Shown here in pieces: positions 1 to 11,705 of a DNA stretch of 64,000 bases. The DNA is from Morchella semilibera (lineage: Eukaryota > Ascomycota > Pezizomycetes > Pezizales > Morchellaceae). Positions within the stretch are counted from its first letter, which is position 1. Each line of letters opens with the position of its first letter. A program made the position numbers and the translations under genes. Below the pieces are notes generated by a model that was given only the letters and a program-made list of their open reading frames with translations, did no database searches and had not been told where the DNA came from. The stretch is taken from positions 6,135,613-6,199,612 of the forward strand of contig CM018603.1 of assembly GCA_009192285.1 (NCBI GenBank), read 5' to 3'.

Positions 1-179
1 TTGGGGGTGGTCGAATTATCGTTTCGTCGTTCGTCGTTGGGGGGCGTTGCTGTTGCAAGTTGCGTTAATTCACAAATTCCCTGTGGGTTCTGCAACAATG
101 TGGGGGCACTAATCTGGTTTGGAAAAGCAGTGACCGTGTAACATTAGGGTTCAACCCTAGCACCAAATTACATCCGATC

Positions 180-455
180 ATGGCTTCTCACCCGCAAGCA
201 ACCACAGGGAACACCTTTGTCGAAACATATCAACAATACCAACCAATCCCCCGACAGCCTCAAAGACTCACTCGGCTGATCGAAGATAAGATCTACACTC
301 GTGACTATGTGTGGGCTCTCAAACACTCGGTAACTTGATTCTAGAATTACACAATCGGGGTATCGCCTTATAGCTAAGACCCCCCCTCACAGACTTGGCT
401 AGGTAGATGTCTTCAGAGCTTATGTGCTTTGATAAAATGTTTGGAGGAAGAGTAG
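180..455 (+). CDS. Possible small two-exon gene, unrecognised, 70 aa
   Basis: Exon 1 (180-329) starts at ATG and encodes 50 residues rich in Gln, Pro and Thr. It runs into a GT donor at 330. A CACAG acceptor ends at 392, with a CTAAG branch-like motif between. Exon 2 (393-455) continues in phase 0 to a TAG. The intron would be 63 nt, the usual size here. The protein matches nothing I know. Small size and lack of a recognisable domain mean this could be a relic of a larger gene or chance. Transcript evidence would decide. Confidence 0.3.
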
Positions 456-3400
456 GGCCTAGCCTCAACCGATGTGAAGCCACTCGACACTAAAAGAAAC
501 TAGGAGGCTCGAGATGTTAACAGATTAGGGGTCGCCCGGTGCTACCAAATGCTCCAATTCATTACAATCGAAACCACACGGTAGTTATTCAACAACCCCT
601 ATATAAATAATCAGCTTCGTCTCAACTTGCGGCGTGTCCGAGCTACTGTTTCATTTCAAAAATTGGTCTGTGGGTATTCCGGTGCTTTGAACTACCAATC
701 GTTTGCTTGGGAGCTAAAGTCTGTAAAGTTATGGACGGGTTAAAGCCTCGTCTGGGAATTTCTGCATTTCGGGCCGTGGTTTAGTTGAACTACATGTATC
801 TATAACTAACTTTTCATCTATGCGCAGAGACTTAAGTGCATACACGATATAGTACCATAAATTAAATTCGTCTATTCATAATCTCATGCAGGCACCATTT
901 TTTTTAACATTGAGAATCCTCCAATCATGCGGAAATCATCGAGGGTTGCCCGGGGACTTACTAAAATCGAGCAAAAAAGACCCGCTAGATACAATGAAAA
1001 ATAATTCATAATCAGGGAACTTTATCCTGGTTACTTCGCTTTTGTGCGTTTGCGTGATGTGAGACAGTGTTACAGCATCGAGGATCATCGACTGCCGAAA
1101 TCTTTGTACCATGCATTTCCGTTGTTGATCCCGCCGTTATCTGACGGATCGACGAGATATATTCTTGCAGGAAAGCCTACACATCTGTCATGAATTTGAG
1201 TAAAGATTCTTAGTATCCAAATACATATTTAGGCTAAAATAAGTACATACAGCAAACATGATGTAGGTGCATGTATGATGTAAGTACATGTACATGGACG
1301 GCATCTAATACACTCAGTCGTAAAGAGAAATCCGAACTAGTGTATTTTCGGGCAGTGGCAACAAGTTGTGAAACCGTGAGTGCATTGGCGTATCGAGTGA
1401 TATAACATGATGATAAGGAACGGCTTGATATGTTTTTAAACAAGACTAGCTAAGGTTTCGCTGCTGCGACCGCGGGTCAAGGATCCTTCTACCAAGATAT
1501 ATATATATGCGCGCAGTGAACATACTCTTCCCACGAGGCCCCGTTCCTTGAAAGCCCCCCACTGCTGTCCCGTCCCAGAGATTTTTGGCGTGTTTTATTG
1601 GTTTGTTCTAAAGGAAAATGCCCCCCACCCTTTTCATAGGTTTTGCTGGCCAAACAAATCAAGTATTCGCTTATTGATCTGTGTGCCGGAATGTATGTAT
1701 CAGTAGCACGGCCCGGCATTCGGCAGAAAGGGAGCAAGCCTAAGGTATCACGCCGTATCCACCGAGAAACATGTACGTTAGAAGCAGTGCAACATACGGA
1801 TGGTGGCAATTCTATAGGTGCAGCTGCAGCGAGAGAGACAAAAGAAGGACTAACTTTGTCATCATGTCCTTCGGGGAAAATAGCTGGGTACCATTGCTAT
1901 TGTGTGATAGCCCTAACCCCCGTAATGCGGCGCAAGCGCTTGGGCCATTGTCAGCCTGTCATCTTGGTCCTGGGTGATATCGCGGTCAATCATCATGACG
2001 CCTTGCATGACGGAAGGAGGCACGCCGTATTAACAAGGCGGAGGCGTGGGATGAGTCCCAGACCTCGACAGCCGGATGGTATCAACCGCCTAGTCCCGAT
2101 CGTCGGCCATCTCTCTGCACAGAGATGCACCCCCTCATAAGAGAGGCTAGTATTGGGAAATTCGAGAGAATACGATTCATAGCTTGTTGATGGAATCTAG
2201 AATTGATAGATTTTGGTCTAGAATGCTTGTGTACGCACCCCAGTTAGTGCTGTAAACTTTGACGCCCCGTAAAGATAGTAAACGCCCGGTCATGATATCA
2301 ATCACACGGACACTGTCACTACATGAGTTGTTTGGTAGGGTAGAATGTTTTGTCTTACATCTAGGAGAACACATAGGCGCTCTATTTTGTTGTTGATGAG
2401 ACAGCTAGTAACGACGCTTACCGGCACAGCCTGCAAGATAGATAATTGGACTGGAAAACGATGCTGCAGGAAGCAAGGGATGTCAGAGATCTAGTGAATG
2501 ACTCGTAGCAACTGCTGCCGGAGCCGCACCTATATCCGACAACCAGGTGTGCTTTAGGCTTAGGGGGCTATTGTTGGGATTAGTTAATACATGAACATAC
2601 ATATGGTACCTGAAAAGAATTTTCCGGGAGAACTTTAGGGAAGGGTTGCAGGACCCCATATGATGCTGATAGAGTTCCAGATAGATAAAATAACACATCA
2701 TACTTTTGTGAATTTCGGAATCTGGTTCTCGTTTTCCAGCTTGAAAAGATACTGTCTCTTGTATGTCCTGATCGAGATCCTCAAATCTAGTGATGCTGCA
2801 AGAAACCGCCGTGCAACAGCGTCATTAAGTGAACGAAAACCGGCCAGTTGCGACTTAATAGGAAAAGCTATTCCAGCCCCGATAGTTATGTATGCAACAG
2901 AATAAACACTACCCATACGAATGAAGTTTTTCACAAACCATTCTAGGCTTGGCCCGCTTTCATGGGTCTTTAGTAACTAATCTAAGACAGCGATGTGCAT
3001 ACATAACATCTAAGTGCTGCTAAGCCAAGTCCTTCGTTTCTTTTCCTCCCCCCCCCTTCTTCTTGTAGAGTAGTTTTACACACACATAGGTACACTGACT
3101 TCCGAGTCGTCGACTCAGATCGCGATCGGATGTAGTAGATGTTTGGCTTCCGAATAATTACCCGTAGAGAAATTTTTTTTGTATAGCTATAAGTAGATGT
3201 ATGTACTGTAGAGTAGGTTATAAGCTCGGAGGGGGGGTAGTTGGTGTCATGTCATCTGACTACTAGCACGAATAGAGTACCCCCCCGTGGTGGTAAATAG
3301 GGGACATGGTAGGGCCTTGCCTTCTGGCAAGGATTCTGAAATGATTGTTCTAGCCTAACTTGTAAGAATTAGGGTTGTTGGCAACGATGATTGGAGGAGC

Positions 3401-5409
3401 GGCGGGTAAGGGTTACTTGATAGCGGTTCGCGCCGTTCGGACAGTTAACTGCAATTGTACTCTCCTTTGAGTAGTCCTACACACAGTAGTACGTTACAAG
3501 CCAAGCGAGTGAGTGAGTGACAGTGACTTGCTACAAAAATGGTAACTGGGCCAGCCGCGGGAGGGTCTTGAGGCCGACGTCGTTGTTATTGACTTGAGAG
3601 TTCGTGGGTCAAGGCCTGGCCGTACGTCTGGCATGAAGGCAGATGGGTAAGGAGCTAAAGACCCACATATCTGGTGGTCAGGTCTAGGCATAGGAGGAAT
3701 TACAAGAGCTAGCTAGCCTTAGGGATCAGGGAAGCCTTAGGGGAAAGTTGCCGAAACATAATTGGATAAGTCTAAAAAAAAAAAAGCCCCCCCCCCCCCC
3801 AGTGGCGACATCGATATCGTCTTCGGAGGGCCGGTTATGTAGTATATTCGTCAACAACGTTCGCAAGAATAGCGGGATGTTCATTCGAAGCTGCAAAGCT
3901 GCCGTCTCAGTGATCCAGAAATGACCCATAATCATTGTGGGCGACAGGTGTTGCACAAGTTGCTCGGAAGGGGAAGAAATTGCTCCATCAAGTGGGCGCT
4001 CACAAGTTTTTAGGTATCATGCCGTAGGAAATTCCAGGCTAGAAGGCAACAGCAGTTTGCCCGTGCGCGCATCCGTAACGCACAGATCGTCGACAAGCGA
4101 GCAAGTAAGGCATCAAGAGGGGGGTATCTGCCTACTGCTGTGTAGGCATTGTAGGTATACTTACAAACAGTACAAGCTATACATTGAGACTCAATTGGTC
4201 TCTGATGGTAAAAAAAAAAACCCAAAGAGATACGTAGGGATACGGGATATCTAGATCTATCTCCCTCCCATGATATTAGTCCGATGATACCCGTGGACTT
4301 ACGTAGGTGCAGCAGCAACAGGCTAGAAAATAACAATGTGATGCAGACTGATCTGATCGATATACAGTTTTGAAAAAGACGGAGACCTGGGCACAGCTAG
4401 AGTACATGTACATATGTATGTATGTAGCTGCAATAGTAGACGGCGATGATGGTATCTGAAATTTGAGAGAGGTATTTGGAGGGTAAACTCAAGCTTCAAC
4501 CCCAAGTACTATGCACAAATTATGCTCATATTGGAGTATATTCTGTTTAGATGCTCTTTTGGGATTCCCAACGTATCTCACATCTTTATTCGGTGCTGTG
4601 TGGAGCTCTTACTGGACTAGATGGGAAAGACCCTTGCTTCAACCCCCGCATTCATTAATTGGACATATGAAAGTAGTACCGACCTGGACGTTTTAAGCCC
4701 CTCCTCACCTGTCGTTCCTTTTTTTGTTCTACTCTACTGCGGACCTTGCAGCGTGGCAGCCACAATGCTACCAGTTGTTCAAAGGGAAGAGAAAAAAGAG
4801 GCAACCATCTGTTGAAAGCAAGTTTGACTATGTTTATCATAACAGCTTTCTATAAATCTAGCCCCTCGGGGGATGTCTCACTGTGAACTCGCTTCCGTCC
4901 TCTCCGCCCCTCCGACGTCTAAAGGTTATATATCTAATCTCGCTCGCTCGCTCGGAGAGAATTGCGTGAGACCATTGATTGTTTTCAGACCCTATTCTGT
5001 TTTTTAACATATTTCCTGGCTGTATCGCACCCAATTCTCATTGCACAACTAAAAACCAAACCCTTTTACCGTACGATTTACTTTTTGGTGCTGTTGCGCT
5101 TTGGCCGCTGCACGGTGCCCCGCCGATCCCTGTTTACGAAAGATACAATACCTATAGGGAGATTCTTATACATACCGGGCGCTGGGTGCTCTCCTTTTAT
5201 CTCGTGGGCTTTCGACATCTTCAGTCATTTAGTTACGTTTATCGGTTTTCGTGACGGCGAGCAACGTCGGGTTGTGATCTCAAGTTCGTTGCAACCTCCT
5301 GAGCGGTTACCTCTGGAGTCAAAGTCAAAATAGTTAGCTGACACTCTATAGAAAACGAGGTTTAGCAGCAACTCGCGGGCTTTTTTTTTTTTGTTGGAAT
5401 ACTCGAAAA
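456..5409. other. Gene-free stretch
   Basis: No convincing gene was seen on either strand. Open frames here (for example 1643-2140 plus) lack any recognisable domain and look like chance. The DNA carries several TACATGTA palindromes (791, 1285, 4403), a C14 run after an A-tract near 3775-3800, and pyrimidine-rich DNA before the gene at 5410 that may be its promoter and leader. Confidence 0.5.
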
Positions 5410-7287
5410 ATGTACAAAACGGCAGAAGGTGCGAAGCTACCTGAGTATGTGGACTGCTCTGTACGCGACAAAGATTATGTGGGCGACATTCAACCGCACC
5501 GAAGTCCCTCAAAATCCCCTCAATATCGATTATTCGCAATGAACTATGGCCAGGACTACGGGCAGAACCTCCAGCACACCCAGAACCTTCAAGCCATTCA
5601 GAACATGCAGAACAACCAGAAAACCCATTCACGTTCTGAGACGTCATATTCGGACAACATCTCAATGACAACTACTAGGAGTACAGCCACACAGGATCTG
5701 GCAGATTTCCTCAAGACATCCAGTCCTGACGATTTCAAGAGATATCTTTCATCGTCTTCTGAAGATCTTAGTAATGGCGCTGGTTCTCGAGGGGGTAGTT
5801 TTCGGTTCCTGAGGTCGCCGATACATGGAAATTCACCCACTAGAGCAAACACCGCACCCCCTACAGTTATTACTCCCAGTAAGAATGTTGTTTCAAAAAC
5901 CACCTCCAAAGGGAAGCCATATCTTCAAATCCATGTGGACTATGGAGAGACTTACTTCGATTCACACGCCACGAGTGTAAGTCAACAAACAAGTTTCTCT
6001 GAAACATCTTCAGATTGTAATCGAAACAGCATGACAACTAGCCTCAGCACTGGTGCTTATACCATACCTAGCCCCCGAGAACCATGCTCTGGCGAGCGAA
6101 GCCTTAGCCCTACGATACCTAGGAATGCTCGAGAGTCAAAAATTTCACTAGACGCAGCAACTATGGGTAGATATCAGCAGTTTCTTGATTCCGAAACAGA
6201 TATCAAAACTACCAGTGACAGTGTTAGATCGGTACCACGTTCGTACTCCAGTGACCTTGTTGCTATTGGAATGGCGGAGATGAGAGAATTCCAGAAGCGG
6301 GGACGACTGAGGTCACCACCCCGAAGCCCTTCAGGGACTTGCGCTGCGAGCGTTTTAGAGTCCACGAAAGGTTCCCCTCCATGTCGTCGTTCTCGGTCTG
6401 AGGCTCCAGGAACTACTCATCCAAGGTCCCAAGTCATTTCAGCACGCTCGTCCACGACTTCTGTGGTTTTTGAAGATGTCACCGATATTGAATTTGAAGC
6501 CACGGCAAATAGTGGTACTCATGTCCAGCGCAAAAAGAGCCGGAAAACACCACCCATGCCAGGCCCACCGCCGAATAGAAGTCTACCTTCTCTTCCAGAG
6601 AATCACAGCTTTTTACGGCCAGACGAGACGGAGGAGCGGCGCCCGACCTCTACACGCACGCGCATTTCACGGGTATCAATTACAAGCACAACAACAACAA
6701 CATGCCGATTCAATGATGCAGAGTCGATTAGAAGTGACAGAAAGACCCGCGAAGAGCGTGTCAAAGCACGCAAGGAAAAGGATATCCAAAGGATGAGGGA
6801 AAGGAGTAAGGTTCGCCAGAGTAGCGAATCGGGTGAAACATATGATTCAAATAGGAGGAGGTCTACAACTGCACAAAGTACTTTTAGTGACAGTACTGAT
6901 AGAAGATCTTCGCTGGGCCTCGCCGAAAATCAGGTTTCCTCATTCAACAGTTTTCCAAACAGCCCTTCGGACAAGCAGACACACCTCCGCTACGCGGAAG
7001 GATTTGATTCCGAAGCATCAGAGAACGTATCGACACCACCAACACCAACTGTCACAGCCTCAACTCACGTTTCGGCAAGGGAATTGGAGATGGAGGCACG
7101 TATACTTGCTGTTGAGCGGAAGAATAAAATGCTAGAGCAGGCTTTGATGGCGGTTATTCGGAGTACAGTGAAGGGGCAGGCGCAGCGGAAAACAGAGTTA
7201 TTCAAGGCGAATGATATGGAGGAGTTACTGGATGAGTTGAATCTTGAAGAGCTTCCAACTGTTTTGACGGACGGTCAATTGGTTTAA
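5410..7287 (+). CDS. Serine-rich protein with C-terminal coiled coil, function unknown
   Basis: A single open exon encodes 625 aa and ends with TAA. I do not recognise the family by name. The first 550 residues are low-complexity, rich in Ser, Thr, Arg and Pro, with many SP/TP and RS-type sites, as in disordered, phosphorylated fungal regulators. Residues about 555-600 form a charged amphipathic helix (motif ARELEMEARILAVERKNK) likely to be a coiled coil, followed by an acidic Leu-rich tail near 605-620. This last 70-residue part looks the most conserved. The start is uncertain: the ATG at 5410 has an AAAA context, and an in-frame ATG at 5539 opens a Tyr/Gln-rich segment and could equally be the start. 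An upstream exon cannot be excluded. Confidence 0.75.
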   Translation: MYKTAEGAKLPEYVDCSVRDKDYVGDIQPHRSPSKSPQYRLFAMNYGQDYGQNLQHTQNLQAIQNMQNNQKTHSRSETSYSDNISMTTTRSTATQDLADFLKTSSPDDFKRYLSSSSEDLSNGAGSRGGSFRFLRSPIHGNSPTRANTAPPTVITPSKNVVSKTTSKGKPYLQIHVDYGETYFDSHATSVSQQTSFSETSSDCNRNSMTTSLSTGAYTIPSPREPCSGERSLSPTIPRNARESKISLDAATMGRYQQFLDSETDIKTTSDSVRSVPRSYSSDLVAIGMAEMREFQKRGRLRSPPRSPSGTCAASVLESTKGSPPCRRSRSEAPGTTHPRSQVISARSSTTSVVFEDVTDIEFEATANSGTHVQRKKSRKTPPMPGPPPNRSLPSLPENHSFLRPDETEERRPTSTRTRISRVSITSTTTTTCRFNDAESIRSDRKTREERVKARKEKDIQRMRERSKVRQSSESGETYDSNRRRSTTAQSTFSDSTDRRSSLGLAENQVSSFNSFPNSPSDKQTHLRYAEGFDSEASENVSTPPTPTVTASTHVSARELEMEARILAVERKNKMLEQALMAVIRSTVKGQAQRKTELFKANDMEELLDELNLEELPTVLTDGQLV

Positions 7288-9215
7288 TGACCGAATTATG
7301 GCCCGACTGGCGACATATTCTATGGATAAGGTGTTGGTTGTTTGGCTCCCCTTGCGTTGGGTTTGCCTTGGCTTTTTTTATGAGGAACGTTGGTGGTTTT
7401 GCAATTCTCTCTACTCAGTTGACGGTATTGCTGACTCTCAAGCACAACTGGTGGTGTCTATTGATTTTATTATCTGTAAAATTTTTCTCATTACTTTCTA
7501 TTCTTGTACAATTTTTATTACTATACCCAGGTTTTGGCTTATAGCTTAACATTTTTTCTTCAATATTTTTATTTCATATATTCTGCTGATACTACGTAGC
7601 TAGGTAGTGATTACCTGTCGATCACTTATTCTCAGGCACTATCATACACTCATTACACTTAACAGGCATTTATTCCTTAATTTCTATTTATCTCCTTTGT
7701 CTTGGGCGGCCTTATATTTCCTTCTTCTTTTTCGTTTGGTGGGGGCTTTACTGGGGGGTTGGTTCAATTAACAAAAATGGGATGATGGTTTAGGGGAGCC
7801 GGTTTGTTACTTCTTGTTTCTGGGGGTTTTGGGTGCAAGATCTGCCCTTTTTTTTCGATCACACTTTTTCTTGAAATTTTAAGTTTGTGCATACCGTCGA
7901 TATTCATACATACATGTACTGTCTGGTTCAGTTATTTGGCACCAATAGCTAGTGATTTGATGATTGCTCGGGTGTCGTATATAGTGGATACATATTCAAA
8001 GAAAATCAGAAGCCTGGATCAGTCCATACATGTGATATATAAGAAAAAGAATTTTAAAAAAACCATACCATCATCTATACTTTGTATTCAGCTCCAAGTT
8101 AACCACGATTATAGGGTTTAAATTGTGGAACGGTTAGGCGCTTAAAGAACCGATTAAAATGAAGACTAAATTAAGCTGGACTAAGCCGGCCGGCGACTTC
8201 AAGGCAGCCCGCTGAATTTTTCTGTCACTTTTATTTGAGTACATCATGTATTTATTCAAGCCCTAACATATGCGTTGTAAATAAAAGTTGGTGCAGCGGG
8301 CTGAGTGCAAACCGAGATCCGAGGTGGCAATAATTTTTGGTGTTAGCTGATCATTGGCACCACCAATTCATGTTGTGCAAGTTGCTAACCGTTACTGCGC
8401 AAGGATATGGACATGTAGCACATACAACGAAAACTGTATCATTGGTGGATGGGAGAAATTTCCTACGTCAATTACATTTAGAGAACTCAGCTCCTCCAGA
8501 GCTCAGACCAAAGACAAATATCTGCCTCGGCGGCTGTTGTAAGATTGCGCTTGTGCGCAGGGTTTGTTTTATTCACAGTTCACAGAACATTTATTCGCTC
8601 CCCCCATGGCTGCCCCCCCGCTCACAATAAAGTCACACTCTGAATGAAACTCTTTATTGGGTTTGTTCCTTGTGGAGTCATTCCGAGTCATCTATGCTGT
8701 CCATCTAAAGCAAGCGCCAATATTTATCCCGAAAAAAAATATATGGAGCCACCGTATTTCATGTGCATCTTTATTCACAATGGAGCAGGTGGGAAGAACC
8801 TACACCATGTTGAGTGACACTCGTGTGTTAAGAAATGCATTCCTTTCTCGTACCTAATCACAAAACTGCCAATCCAATGTGCTGACGAAATCTATTCCTT
8901 TTTTCTTCGAGAGAGCCGTGCGTTGAAAGCTCCAAGGCAGTGAGAAGGTTGTTGGTAGCTGAATCTATTAGATGTATAAGGATTACCACCAGATTATATC
9001 TTGAGGATGAGGGTCAGATTTCACATACTACCCAAGCGACGAATGTCTGCACTTGTTGCCGGGAAGTTTGAAATCACCCCTACACCTCTATCATGTACAA
9101 AAAAGGGCTCAAGTGGTGTGTTCTCGTTTGCAACTTTCGCATTTATCATGCGGGCCAAGCTATTTTTCTCCCTGTTTCACTATCAGCACTCAACCAAAAC
9201 ATGTTAAGGTAGAAG
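7288..9215. other. Gene-free stretch with one small inverted repeat
   Basis: T-rich DNA follows the 5410 gene and probably holds its 3' end. A 99-bp inverted-repeat segment lies at 8205-8303 and is listed separately. No gene was supported on either strand. Confidence 0.5.
8205..8303. repeat. Short inverted-repeat segment, possible tiny MITE
   Basis: The arms CAGCCCGCTG (8205-8214) and CAGCGGGCTG (8294-8303) are perfect inverted copies. Inside them lies a second inverted pair, ACTTTTATTT and AAATAAAAGT. Spacing between the two pairs differs on the two sides. No clear target-site duplication was seen, so a chance hairpin is possible. Confidence 0.35.
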
Positions 9216-9539
9216 TTATAGTGTTGGCATATACTTTACAGAGAAGTCTCCACGATGCCCACTGAAGTCTTGCTGAAGCTCACCGAACTCCTCACAAAGT
9301 TCACCGAACTCTCGACGAATCTCACCAAGGTTTTGACGAAGCTCACCCAAGTCCTGACGAAGCTCACGAAATTCACGTAGGATACAGAGCTGAGTTTGCT
9401 CCATGCGGTTGAGCTGGTCGACAATGCTCACAACCGGAAGATTCTGCAACTTTTCTAGTTCAGTTGCAGCATCCCTGAGCCCATTACCTGCCACTCTGAT
9501 AAAAGCAGCTATAGCGTTGAAGTCAGGCGGTTCAGCCAT
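9216..9539 (-). CDS. Small coiled-coil protein built from heptad repeats, 107 aa
   Basis: ATG at 9539-9537, stop TAA at 9216. The N-terminal half (motif MAEPPDFNAIAAFIRVAG) is a plausible amphipathic domain. From about residue 55 the protein is a run of seven-residue units of the form GELRQDL / GEIRREF / GELCEEF, a textbook coiled coil. At the DNA level these are six diverged 21-bp tandem units at 9243-9368. A GTAAAG after codon TCT near 9239 could be a splice donor, so the last eight residues may really be intron. I do not recognise the family. Low length and lack of introns leave room for a relic. Confidence 0.45.
   Translation of the reverse strand: MAEPPDFNAIAAFIRVAGNGLRDAATELEKLQNLPVVSIVDQLNRMEQTQLCILREFRELRQDLGELRQNLGEIRREFGELCEEFGELQQDFSGHRGDFSVKYMPTL
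9243..9368 (-). repeat. Six tandem 21-bp units encoding heptads
   Basis: Units begin at 9243, 9264, 9285, 9306, 9327 and 9348, each 21 bp and in frame with the minus-strand ORF at 9216-9539. They share a core like GAAGCTCACC on the plus strand. They are diverged in sequence but keep length exactly, as expected if the heptad register is under selection. Confidence 0.7.
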
Positions 9540-11705
9540 TCTAAAATAGTTAGCTATCATTATTAACGCAATTTTGCTCACATCCTAACCTTATATTTCT
9601 TATGTTCGTAGTAAGGATCTCTAGTGCACGGTAGCTATACATACATGTACATATACGTATGCCGTGGTGGAGGAGTAAATATTACTTACCCTGACGCCAC
9701 CCATTACGGGGTCGCTACTTTGAGCACAGCTGGCACAATTGTCACTTTGGACTATAGGCCTTGGCGTTTTGGACGGTGGTGGGTGTCTAGGTGGTAAATA
9801 CAGCGAAAAAGGTACTTAAACTTTCGCCGGGGACGGCTCGATGCATAAAGTGCTGAAAACCGATTTCACTTTTAGTCTCCAATACAACCAATGGATAGCT
9901 TTCGATTAAAGGAAATAGATGGAGAAGGGAGAAATATGTGTTATATTATACACACGCAATAGTGATATTGCAATTTAATTATCTCACTATTCGTTTTTTA
10001 TCGGTGTGTTGATACGTAGACGGCGAATGTATCCATGCACGGCTAAAGAAAGATATCTTATTGCTTATTCTCGCTGAAAATAATTCTCTTAAAGTATGGT
10101 TGGCTGATAAATACCCCGTCTCCGAGGAACGCACACTTCAGGGATTGAGTGTTATTACATGTAAGTATTTGTAGCTGAACCATTAATTTATAGTTTATAT
10201 AATGCAAATTTATATAATGCATTTAGATGTTGGGTTGCACGCGCTATTTTATACAAGACATAGGACGGAGCCATATAACGTGGATCTCTTGGACCATCGT
10301 GAATAGTGAAATTGTTACTAAAGGCCGGTAATTCGGGGTAGCATAGTGTAGAGATTTCAGTAAGCCAGGTAAAGTAAAGGGTAGGCGTGCGGTGGATCCC
10401 ACCACACCCCTGACCATAATTTGCTTTTCTTTTTCCTTTCTTTTTTTTATGATTGGCGCGCATCCAATCTGTTACATATCTCCTTGATCAGTCTCGGCAC
10501 TATATATAAAGGGAATACCGAGCAAAGACGGCGCGGAAAACCATACCATTCAGGTTATGGGGCTTTTCAATATACCGATAACAATAATCACTTATCGATA
10601 CATACATATGTATTGATCCTTCTAGATCTAGAAAAAGGGGTATTGTCGTACATAAAAACCTACATCGATGTCTAACTCCCCAAAGATCTGAAGTTCGGCA
10701 TTGGCTGGGAATAAGATCGATAGTATACTCGGCCGCGGGTTCAATAGCTACATATACATGTAGTTATGTACCTATCGTCATCCCACATGCTGCTCATGTA
10801 TCAAGTCTCATCTCACTAGAGAACCTTGGCTTAAGATTCGTCAATCTTAAAATGCTGGTTTATTGATATATACTTAGGACTTTAAAGATGCGAAGATCCG
10901 CTACTACTCAAAATACGAAAAGGACCATTTCTCTTGACTTGCCCGAGTGATATCATATGATGAAAAAGATTACTAGGCTGTATGGTTATGTATGGCACTT
11001 AGATAGGCAAAGATAGATGATATACAGTTAGTGAATTGGTAAATGAGCTCAGTACCAAATCTTCGGTTTACTAATCTGGTTTGTCTTCGTCAGCTATTTG
11101 AACCCCTGATTGCTTCATTAACAAATGAGCTACAAAGCAGATGGAGGGTTTATTATATATGGTACTGGATATTCTGGGGGGTGAACTTCTCAAGGCCACA
11201 CTATATATCTGACTATCACTCTGGAGTCCCTAACCACGAATCAGCTCTCTCTAGCATTTTGGTATTACTAGCTATGCTAAGGTGTAAAACAGTACCAATC
11301 CTATCATTCTTAAGTGCAACAGGAATTAGAAAATATCAGAAAGTTCTTCATCCAGGAGAATAAAAATAGATCTTACTTTGAGCTTTGATAGACCAAGTGA
11401 ATTTTGTATAGGCCTAGTTCCTCCCCATATAGTAACTTCGGTCTAAATTGGGTAAGGTATGCCTGATAGATCTATATGTTACTAATCCCTTTTTGTTCGC
11501 TTGTGTGTAAAATTGTAACGGCAGCAGTTAACTACCACAGAGTTGGAGGGGGGCGGGGGGCTCTTAGCATCTATCTATATAGCTATATATATGGTACCGG
11601 CCCATCATAGCAATCGACGTCCTAAACTTGCACTACCGCGTCGACGGCCGTACATGAATTTGCGCATCTCATTCCCCATCATCAATTCATCTCACGAGCA
11701 TCACA
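9540..11705. other. Gene-free stretch
   Basis: AT-rich DNA with TACATGTA palindromes at 9642, 10156 and 10755. No supported gene was found. The last few hundred bases should contain the rec8 promoter and leader. Confidence 0.45.

Noticed and set aside
1643-2140. 165-codon plus-strand open frame
   Set aside because: No recognisable domain, no splice context and an amino-acid mix typical of chance frames. An overlapping minus-strand frame is equally open.
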